Assembly: GCF_029626155.1 (NCBI RefSeq)
Contig: NZ_JARUBL010000001.1
Location: 4,754,501 to 4,818,500, forward strand
Source of the DNA: Solwaraspora sp. WMMD1047
Lineage (GTDB): Bacteria > Actinomycetota > Actinomycetes > Mycobacteriales > Micromonosporaceae
DNA length: 64,000 nt
Direction of reading: 5' to 3'
Made by a program: the position numbers and the translations under genes. The notes below the pieces were generated by a model. It was not told where the DNA came from. It saw nothing but the letters and a program-made list of their open reading frames with translations, and did not search any database. Of the stretch, positions 55,595-64,000 are shown piece by piece; position 1 is the stretch's first letter, and each line of letters begins with the position of its first letter.

Positions 55595-56626
55595 GTGATC
55601 GGTCTCTGGGACACCAGCGGCAACGAGGTGGTCAAGGCGCTGGCCGCCGAGCGCCGCAGCGGCGGGGTGGCCAGCGGGATGGCGTTGACGCTCATCGTCA
55701 TCGTCGACGAGCAGCGGGTCCGCGAGGCGGAGGCCGCGGTGACGATCGCCTCGGCGGCGCATCCGTGCCGGATGCTGGTGGTGGTCCGCTCCGACATCGA
55801 ACGCGAACGCAGCCGGCTGGACGCCGAGATCGTGGTCGGCGGCCGGCTCGGGCCGGGCGAGGCGGTGGTGCTGCGGATGTACGGCCGGCTCGGCCTGCAC
55901 GCCGAGTCGGTGGTGATGCCGCTGCTGGTGCCCGACGTGCCGGTGGTGACCTGGTGGCACGGCGCCCCGCCGGACGAGATCGCCACCGACTACCTCGGCG
56001 TGGTGGCCGACCGGCGGATCACCGACTGCGCCCAGGCCGCCGACCCGATCGCGGCGCTGCGGCAGCGGGCCCGCGACTACGCCCCCGGCGACACCGACCT
56101 GGCCTGGACCCGGATCACCCCGTGGCGGACCCTGGTCGCCGGCGCCTTCGACACCGCCGAGGGCAGCCAGGTGAACGCCGCCACCGTGGTCGCCCCGCCG
56201 GCCGACCCGACGGCGGCCCTGATGTCCGGCTGGCTGACCGCCCGGCTCGGGGTGCGGCCCAGGTTCGAGCCGACCACCGAGTGGCCCCGGATGCGGACGG
56301 TGGAGCTGCGCTGCGCCAGCGGTGAGCTGCTCAGCCTGACCCGGACCGACGGCACGGCGGTGTTCCAGCGGACCGGCCAGGACGACCGGGAACTCCCGCT
56401 GGCCCGCCGGCCGATCGGTGACGAGTTGGCCGAGGAGCTGCGCCGGCTCGACGCCGACCAGGTGTACGCCGAGGCGCTCGGCGCCACCGCCGGCATCCCC
56501 GGCCTGCCGTCCCGCTCCAACCAGCGGGTGCACGTCTGGCGCGACCCCACCGCCCCGCACGACGAGTCGGGCCTGGGTCTACCGGCCGACACCCCCACCG
56601 GACCGTCCGCCGGGCTGGTGGCATGA
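55595..56626 (+). CDS. opcA: Glucose-6-phosphate dehydrogenase assembly protein OpcA
   Basis: This is a 343-aa protein with a GTG start behind GGAAGGG. It begins MIGLWDTSGNEVVKALAAERR and contains ALTLIVIVDEQRVREAEAAVTIASAAHPCRMLVVV and VMPLLVPDVPVVTWWHGAPP, the conserved OpcA N-terminal and central blocks. OpcA supports the activity and tetramer state of Zwf in cyanobacteria and actinobacteria. The stop overlaps the pgl start as ATGA. Confidence 0.95.
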   Translation: MIGLWDTSGNEVVKALAAERRSGGVASGMALTLIVIVDEQRVREAEAAVTIASAAHPCRMLVVVRSDIERERSRLDAEIVVGGRLGPGEAVVLRMYGRLGLHAESVVMPLLVPDVPVVTWWHGAPPDEIATDYLGVVADRRITDCAQAADPIAALRQRARDYAPGDTDLAWTRITPWRTLVAGAFDTAEGSQVNAATVVAPPADPTAALMSGWLTARLGVRPRFEPTTEWPRMRTVELRCASGELLSLTRTDGTAVFQRTGQDDRELPLARRPIGDELAEELRRLDADQVYAEALGATAGIPGLPSRSNQRVHVWRDPTAPHDESGLGLPADTPTGPSAGLVA

Positions 56627-57375
56627 CCGGGGCGACGGTGGTGACGCACGACGACCGGGAGGTGCTGGCCCACGCGGTCGCCGCCCGGCTGATCGTGAAG
56701 CTGATCGACGCCCAGGCGGCCCACGGCGAGGCGTCGGTGGTGCTGACCGGTGGCCGGGTGGCCGCCGCCGTCTACCGGGCGGTCGCCGAGCTGCCGGCCC
56801 GCGACGCGGTCGACTGGAGCCGGGTGGACGTCTGGTGGGGCGACGAGCGGTTCCTGCCGGCCGGCGACCCGGACCGCAACGAGACCCAGGCCCGGGCGGC
56901 CCTGCTCGACGCGGTGCCGCTCGACCCGGCCCGGGTGCACCCGATGCCGGCCGCCGACGGACCGGACGGACCGGACCCGACGGCCGCCGCAGCCCGGTAC
57001 GCCGCCGAGCTGGCCAGGACCGCCGGATCCGGCCCACTCCCCCGCTTCGACGTGCTGATGCTCGGCGTCGGCGAGGACGGCCACGTCGCCTCGGTCTTCC
57101 CCGACCACCCGATCGACCAGCCCGGCCAGCCGGTCAGCGCCGTGCGGGACAGCCCGAAACCGCCGCCGGTCCGGATCACTCTCACCCTGCCGACGATCAA
57201 CACGGCCGAGGAGGTGTGGCTGGTCGCCACCGGCGCGGACAAGGCGCCGGCGGTCGGCGTCGCGCTGGCCGGCACCGGACCGGCGCGGCTGCCGGCGGCC
57301 GCGGTCCGGGGCGTCACGCGTACCCTCTGGGCGCTGGACCGGGCGGCGGCGGCCGAGGTCGGGGCGGCCCGGTAG
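56623..57375 (+). CDS. pgl: 6-phosphogluconolactonase
   Basis: The 250-aa enzyme hydrolyses the product of Zwf. It overlaps opcA by ATGA. Recognisable blocks are VVLTGGRVAAAVYRAV, DWSRVDVWWGDERFLPAGDPDRNETQARAALLD, and VLMLGVGEDGHVASVFPDHP with the catalytic Gly-rich GVGEDGHVAS. Last gene of the operon; it ends 4 bp from the convergent rbpA stop. Confidence 0.95.
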   Translation: MTGATVVTHDDREVLAHAVAARLIVKLIDAQAAHGEASVVLTGGRVAAAVYRAVAELPARDAVDWSRVDVWWGDERFLPAGDPDRNETQARAALLDAVPLDPARVHPMPAADGPDGPDPTAAAARYAAELARTAGSGPLPRFDVLMLGVGEDGHVASVFPDHPIDQPGQPVSAVRDSPKPPPVRITLTLPTINTAEEVWLVATGADKAPAVGVALAGTGPARLPAAAVRGVTRTLWALDRAAAAEVGAAR

Positions 57376-57379
57376 AGGG

Positions 57380-57724
57380 CTACCGCTCGCCGCGACGGCG
57401 GCGCAGCGCGGCGAGCGCCTCGTTGAGGATGGCCTCCCCGTCCGCCTCGCTGCGCCGCTCCTTCACGTAGGCCAGGTGCGACTTGTAGGGCTCGGGGCGC
57501 TGCCGGCCGGGCGGGTTTCCGGCGTCCTGGCCGGCCGGCTGACCGCAGTGCGGGCAGTCCCAGGTGGCCGGGGGGGCCGCCTCGACGGCCAGCAGGATCT
57601 CCACCACGTGCTGGTTGGCGCACCAGTAGGTGACCGGGCGGCGGGGAGCGGGCTCACACCGCTCGCTGGGCCGCAGGGGACCGGAACCGACTCGGGTGCC
57701 GCGGATGGCGCTGCCACTTGGCAC
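57380..57724 (-). CDS. rbpA: RNA polymerase-binding protein RbpA
   Basis: This is a 114-aa actinobacterial transcription activator. The central zinc-binding core has Cys in WCANQH and WDCPHCGQPAG. The N-terminal basic part is RGTRVGSGP and the C-terminal sigma-interacting part is KSHLAYVKERRSEADGEAILNEALAALR. It binds principal sigma factor and stabilises the open complex. Single gene, convergent with pgl. Confidence 0.96.
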   Translation of the reverse strand: MPSGSAIRGTRVGSGPLRPSERCEPAPRRPVTYWCANQHVVEILLAVEAAPPATWDCPHCGQPAGQDAGNPPGRQRPEPYKSHLAYVKERRSEADGEAILNEALAALRRRRGER

Positions 57725-57809
57725 GGCTGCTCGCTCCTATCGTCGGAGGGGGTCCGCCACCTGCCGGTGGCGGCACGACGGTGGTGCAGCGGAAGTAGCA
57801 AAGAATAAA

Positions 57810-57843
57810 CTGCGCGCGGCCCTTTGAAAGGGGCCGCGCGCAG
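57810..57843 (-). terminator. Rho-independent terminator of secG
   Basis: CTGCGCGCGGCCC (57810-57822) and GGGCCGCGCGCAG (57831-57843) form a perfect 13-bp stem with an 8-base loop. On the minus strand it is followed by AGTTTATTCTTTG, a U-rich tail. It lies 56 bp downstream of the secG stop. The AT-rich flank 57789-57809 may also host the rbpA promoter. Confidence 0.85.
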
Positions 57844-57898
57844 AATTTAAGAGTTCTCAGAAATTTCGCCGGCTCCGGATCTTGCCCGTAAGGGGTGA

Positions 57899-58159
57899 TC
57901 AGGTCGCCGAGTTCATCGCCAGCTTGAGCCAGAGGCCGAGGCCGACGATGCAGGCGAACCAGACGATCGCCACCAGAACGGTGTAACGGTCCAGGTTCTT
58001 CTCGGCCACCGACGAGCCGGCCAGGTTCGAGCTGACCCCACCGCCGAACATGCTGGACAGGCCGCCACCCTTCCCCCGGTGCAGCAGGATCAGCATGGTG
58101 AGCAGGACACTGGTGAGGGTCAGCAACACGATCAACGTGTACGCGAACGCGATCGGCAT
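57899..58159 (-). CDS. secG: Protein translocase subunit SecG
   Basis: This is an 86-aa two-helix membrane protein: MPIAFAYTLIVLLTLTSVLLTMLILLHRGKGGGLSSMFGGGVSSNLAGSS, then VLVAIVWFACIVGLGLW. The LLHRGKGGGLSSMFGGG loop between helices is diagnostic for SecG, which assists SecYE-driven export. In actinobacteria secG follows tpiA, as here (53-bp gap). Confidence 0.95.
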   Translation of the reverse strand: MPIAFAYTLIVLLTLTSVLLTMLILLHRGKGGGLSSMFGGGVSSNLAGSSVAEKNLDRYTVLVAIVWFACIVGLGLWLKLAMNSAT

Positions 58160-58212
58160 GGCAGGGTCAGTCCTCTCGTACGGGCGGGGTGCCCCGTAAG
58201 GATAGCGAGCCG

Positions 58213-59003
58213 TCAGCGGGCGATGTGCTCCGGGAACCGGCAGATCTGTGCGAACTCGTCGGCGTCGAGACTTGCCCCGCCGATCAATGCCCCGTCGACG
58301 TCCGGCTGGGCCATGATCCCGGCGATGTTCGCCGCCTTCACCGAGCCGCCGTAGAGCACCCGGACCTTTTCGGCCAGCTCGGCACCGTACGACTCGGTCA
58401 GCCGCGCCCGGACCGCCCCGCAGACCTCCTGGGCGTCCTCGGGCGTGGCGGTCTTGCCGGTGCCGATCGCCCAGACCGGCTCGTAGGCGACCACCATCTT
58501 CTCGACCTGCTCGGCGCTGAGCCCACGCAGCGCGTTGTCGAGCTGGTCGCAGCAGTGCGGCACGTGCCGCAGCTCCTCGCGGATCTCCAGCCCCTCGCCG
58601 ATGCAGAGGATCGGCGTCAGGTCGTTCGCCAACGCCGCCAGCACCTTCGCGTTGATCAACGCGTCGTCCTCGTGGTGGTAGGCCCGCCGCTCGGAGTGGC
58701 CGACCACCACGTACCGGCAGCCGAGCTTGGCCAGCATCGCCCCGGAGATCTCCCCGGTGTACGCCCCGGACTGGTACGGCGACAGATCCTGCGCGCCGTA
58801 CCCGATCAGCAGCTTGTCCCCGTCGATCAGGGTCTGCACGCTGCGCAGGTCCGTGAACGGTGGCAGCACCACCGTCTCCACGTCGGTGAGCTGCTGCTCG
58901 TTCAGGCTGAACGCCAGCTTCTGCACCAGCGCGATGGCCTCAAGGTGGTTGAGGTTCATCTTCCAGTTGCCGGCCATCAGCGGCCGGCGGGCGGGGGTAG
59001 CCA

Positions 59004-59004
<1 letters not shown>
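58213..59004 (-). CDS. tpiA: Triosephosphate isomerase
   Basis: This 263-aa TIM-barrel enzyme interconverts dihydroxyacetone phosphate and glyceraldehyde-3-phosphate. Motifs: LMAGNWKMN (Lys), [11 protein letters not shown] (catalytic His), and [18 protein letters not shown] (catalytic Glu). [14 protein letters not shown] is the phosphate grip. The ATG overlaps the pgk stop as ATGA. A two-Cys pair (PHCCDQL) is unusual but not near the active site. Confidence 0.97.
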
Positions 59005-61360
<2,356 letters not shown>

Positions 61361-61428
61361 TTATCCGAGCGGACGGCGCCGCGTTGCGTCGGGGCGTAAT
61401 CCGGTGCCGGGCCGGTGGTGAGGCGGGC

Positions 61429-62409
61429 TCAGACCGAGAGCATGTCCGGGGTGACCGCCGCTTCGGTGTCGGGAATCCCCAGGTCACGGGCCCGCTTGTC
61501 GGCCAGCGCGAGCAGCCGGCGGATCCGACCGGCGATGGCGTCCTTGGTCAGCGGCGGATCCGCCAACGCGCCCAGCTCCTCCAGGGACGCCTGCCGGTGC
61601 TCCAGCCGCAGCTGGCCGGCCGAGGTGAGGTGGTTGGGCGCCTCGTCGGCCAGGATCTCCAGCGCCCGGGTGACCCGGGCCGCCGCCGCCACCGCCGCCC
61701 GCGCCGAGCGGCGCAGGTTCGCGTCGTCGAAGTTGGCCAGCCGGTTCGCGGTGGCCCGCACCTCCCGGCGTACCCGTCGCTCCTCCCAGGCCAGCACGCT
61801 GGCGTGCGCGCCGACCCGGGTGAGCAGCGCGGCGATGGCGTCACCGTCCTTGACCACCACCCGGTCCACCCCGCGCACCTCGCGGTACTTCGCCGTGATG
61901 CCGATCCGCCGGGCCGCGCCGACCAGCGCCAGCGCGGTCTCCGGCCCCGGGCAGGTGATCTCCAACGCACAGGACCGACCGGGCTCGGTGAGCGAGCCGT
62001 GCGCCATGAAGGCGCCCCGCCACGCGGAGACGGCACAGCAGACGTTCGCCGCGACCACGTGCGGCGGCAGGCCGCGCACCGGGCGCCCGCGTACGTCGAG
62101 CAGCCCGGTCTGCCGGGCCAGCGCCTCACCGTCCTTGACCACCCGGACGATGTAGTGGCTGCCCTTGCGCAGCCCACCGGAGGCGAGAACGTGTATCTCG
62201 CTCGGATAGCCGTACACCTCGGCCACCTCGCGGCGCAGCCGCCGGGCCACCGCCCCGGTGTCCAGCTCCGCCTCCACCACCACCCGTCCCGAGACGATGT
62301 GCAGGCCGCCCGCGAACCGCAGCAGGGCGGCCATCTCCGCCCTGCGGCAGCAGGGCTTGGGCACGTCGACCCGGCTCAGCTCGTCCTTTACCGCCGCCGT
62401 CATCGCCAT
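61429..62409 (-). CDS. whiA: Sporulation/cell division regulator WhiA
   Basis: This is a 326-aa protein with the double start [25 protein letters not shown]. The N-terminal half resembles LAGLIDADG homing-endonuclease folds ([38 protein letters not shown]), and the C-terminal half is a sigma-region-4-like HTH ([41 protein letters not shown]). In actinobacteria WhiA controls sporulation septation genes together with WhiB. It is preceded by yvcK and rapZ, as in most Gram-positives. Confidence 0.97.
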   Translation of the reverse strand: MAMTAAVKDELSRVDVPKPCCRRAEMAALLRFAGGLHIVSGRVVVEAELDTGAVARRLRREVAEVYGYPSEIHVLASGGLRKGSHYIVRVVKDGEALARQTGLLDVRGRPVRGLPPHVVAANVCCAVSAWRGAFMAHGSLTEPGRSCALEITCPGPETALALVGAARRIGITAKYREVRGVDRVVVKDGDAIAALLTRVGAHASVLAWEERRVRREVRATANRLANFDDANLRRSARAAVAAAARVTRALEILADEAPNHLTSAGQLRLEHRQASLEELGALADPPLTKDAIAGRIRRLLALADKRARDLGIPDTEAAVTPDMLSV

Positions 62410-62490
62410 CTTGTCGTCACCTCGTGGCCGGTTCCGGCGTTTCGCCGGTGATTCTGGTTTCGGCGTGTTGTGCCGGTGATTCGTAGGTGC

Positions 62491-63468
62491 TTAACGATCG
62501 GCACCCAGGACAGGCACCAGTGCGGCGCCGAGCGCCGCGGGATCATGCCGCGGCGAGCCGTCGAGTACCGCCACCGGGGCCAGCACGAGCCGCGCACCCA
62601 GCGATTCTGCCGCACGTCGGACCGGTTCGGGGTCTCCTACCGCTTTCTCGTCGGCCAGAACCGCGTCAACTTTCAGCTCCGGCAGGTACCATGCCAGCGC
62701 CGCCAGATGATCGGCGACGGAGAGCCCCAGGGTCTCCTTCTCCGCGGCCAGGTTGAGGGTCACCAGCCGCCGGGCCGGACTGGCGACGATCGCGCCGGCG
62801 AGTTCGGGCACCAGCAGGTGCGGGATCACGCTGGTGTACCAGCTCCCCGGCCCGAAGATCAGCCAGTCCGCGGCCCGGACCGCGGCGACCGCCTCCGCGC
62901 AGGCGGGCGGCCCCGGCGGGGTCAACCTGACCAGCTCGACCCGGCCCGGCGTGACCGCCACCGCGTGCTGCCCGCGAACGGTGACCACCTCGTCCGGCCG
63001 GTCCGCGCGCACCCCGCGCACCCGCGCCTCGATGCCGACCGGCTGCCGCGACATCGGCAGCACCCGACCCACCGCGCCGACCATCCCGCCGGCGTGCTCC
63101 AGCGCCGCCACCGGGTCGCCGAGCAGCTCCATCAGGCCACAGAGCACCAGGTTGCCGACGGCGTGCCCGACCAACGGATCCGGCACCGGGCCGCCCGCGG
63201 CGAACCGGTACTGGAAGAGGTCGGCGCTGCGGCGCGCAACCGGCTCGTCGCCGGCCAGCGCCGCCAACGCCTGGCGCAGGTCGCCCGGGGGCAGCGCGCC
63301 CCGGTCGGCGCGCAGCCGCCCACTGGAGCCGCCGTCGTCACCGACCGTCACCACGGCGGTGATCTCCAGGTCCAGGTCGGGAGGGCACCGGCGCAGCGCC
63401 CGCAGCGACGCCGCCAGCCCGTGCCCCCCGCCGAAGGCGACCACCCGCACCGGTCGGGCCGCCGTCAC
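62491..63468 (-). CDS. yvcK: YvcK/CofD-like gluconeogenesis factor
   Basis: The 325-aa protein is GTG-started, overlapping the rapZ stop as GTGA. It shows VVAFGGGHGLAASLRALRR (nucleotide-sugar loop), TAVVTVGDDGGSSGRLR, GNLVLCGLMELLGDPVAALE and LIFGPGSWYTSVIPHLLVPE, the YvcK set. YvcK/CuvA proteins bind UDP-sugars and affect cell-wall synthesis on gluconeogenic sources. The order rapZ-yvcK-whiA is the standard operon. Confidence 0.96.
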   Translation of the reverse strand: MTAARPVRVVAFGGGHGLAASLRALRRCPPDLDLEITAVVTVGDDGGSSGRLRADRGALPPGDLRQALAALAGDEPVARRSADLFQYRFAAGGPVPDPLVGHAVGNLVLCGLMELLGDPVAALEHAGGMVGAVGRVLPMSRQPVGIEARVRGVRADRPDEVVTVRGQHAVAVTPGRVELVRLTPPGPPACAEAVAAVRAADWLIFGPGSWYTSVIPHLLVPELAGAIVASPARRLVTLNLAAEKETLGLSVADHLAALAWYLPELKVDAVLADEKAVGDPEPVRRAAESLGARLVLAPVAVLDGSPRHDPAALGAALVPVLGADR

Positions 63469-64000
63469 TCGCGCCCCAGGTCGCGGTGCTGCGCGTTCGC
63501 CACCAATCCGGCCTGCCGGAGCTGGTTGGCCAGCTCCTCGCCGATGGCCACGCTGCGGTGCTTGCCGCCGGTGCAGCCGACCGCCACCGTCAGGTAGCGC
63601 TTGCCCTCCCGCTCGAAGCCGGGCACCGTCGCGCCGATCAGGCGCGCGTACTCCGCCACGAAGCTGACCGCGCCGTCCTGGTCGAACACGTACCTGCTCA
63701 CCGGCTCGTCCCGCCCGGTGCTCTCGCGCAGCTCCGGAACCCAGTACGGGTTGGGCAGGAAGCGCGCGTCCAGCACGAAGTCGGCGTCGGGCGGCAACCC
63801 GTACTTGAAGCCGAAGGAGAGCACGGTGACCCGCAGCCGGCGGGCGTCCTCGTCGCCGAAGAGCTCCTCGACCCGGCGCCGAAGCTGGTTCACGTTCAGG
63901 TGCGAGGTGTCGATGATCACATCGGCCTGTTCGCGGGCCTCCGCGAGCAGGCCGCGCTCGACGGCGATGCCGTCGGCGAGCCGCCCCTCCCCCTGCAGCG
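63465..64000 (-). CDS. rapZ: RapZ-family RNase adapter/nucleotide-binding protein, N-terminus cut by window edge
   Basis: Only the C-terminal 178 codons are present; the open frame runs on past 64000, so the N-terminal Walker A lies outside. The visible part has ADVIIDTSHLNVNQLRRRV, LSFGFKYGLPPDADFVLDARFLPNPYW, GRDEPVSRYV, and TVAVGCTGGKHRSVAIGEELANQLR, the RapZ C-terminal signature with GCTGGKHRSV. RapZ/YvcJ proteins bind nucleotides; in E. coli RapZ controls GlmZ RNA. The role in actinobacteria is less clear. Confidence 0.95.
   Translation of the reverse strand, partial: LQGEGRLADGIAVERGLLAEAREQADVIIDTSHLNVNQLRRRVEELFGDEDARRLRVTVLSFGFKYGLPPDADFVLDARFLPNPYWVPELRESTGRDEPVSRYVFDQDGAVSFVAEYARLIGATVPGFEREGKRYLTVAVGCTGGKHRSVAIGEELANQLRQAGLVANAQHRDLGRE

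Noticed and set aside
52117-55986. 1289-codon minus-strand open frame over tal, pgi and zwf
   Set aside because: Antisense shadow of three well-supported pentose phosphate genes, with low-complexity translation.

Overview
The window is 64 kb of very GC-rich actinobacterial chromosome. Strong third-position GC bias, frequent GTG starts, RbpA, WhiA, mycothiol-type DinB-like enzymes, an XRE/DUF397 pair and AcnR all point to the family Micromonosporaceae (Micromonospora or a close relative). It reads as ordinary core chromosome with some lineage-specific secreted and regulatory genes. No insertion sequences, phage genes, CRISPR arrays, tRNAs or rRNAs were seen.

Layout. 1-9.2 kb: the 3' end of a GH18 chitinase gene, an XRE regulator with an overlapping DUF397 gene, a small gene with a reading-frame conflict, a very large secreted amylase-pullulanase (two GH13 catalytic units) with CTTGC/GCAAG palindromes in its promoter, and a divergent MerR / old-yellow-enzyme pair. 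9.2-16.4 kb: a membrane-anchored protein with a CBM2-like domain, a permuted NlpC/P60-like protein with an internal repeat, a 59-aa membrane protein whose 3' end is tandemly duplicated as a 29-bp array, a lipoprotein, a divergent DinB-like/MarR pair, a two-gene unit with a TPR membrane protein, and a lytic transglycosylase lipoprotein. 16.7-25.9 kb: aconitase, an NDK-like plus eIF2B-like gene pair, DUF2630, a RIO kinase, a HAD phosphatase, a TetR regulator identified as AcnR, an SDR and a Mug-type DNA glycosylase. 25.9-38.3 kb: ABC exporter, enoyl-CoA hydratase, a small HTH protein, an ABC-F ATPase, a zinc metallopeptidase, a penicillin-acylase-family secreted hydrolase, a LysE-type transporter and a subtilisin-like protease.

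38.4-48.7 kb: the suf iron-sulfur assembly operon (sufR-B-D-ferredoxin-C-S-U-T, mostly with 4-base stop/start overlaps), heme A synthase ctaA, an ATP-grasp gene with a small partner, and ctaB. 49.0-57.4 kb: a six-gene pentose phosphate operon (tkt-tal-pgi-zwf-opcA-pgl) convergent with rbpA. 57.9-64.0 kb, minus strand: rapZ(partial)-yvcK-whiA, then gap-pgk-tpiA and secG, the usual actinobacterial order.

The genes form a central-carbon, Fe-S and respiration core: aconitase and its repressor, Fe-S assembly, heme A synthesis, glycolysis and the pentose phosphate pathway. The most informative regulatory observation is a near-identical 19-bp motif upstream of both aconitase and acnR, with a weaker copy between ctaB and tkt. 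The least explained genes are the NDK-like/eIF2B-like pair and the TPR membrane pair.
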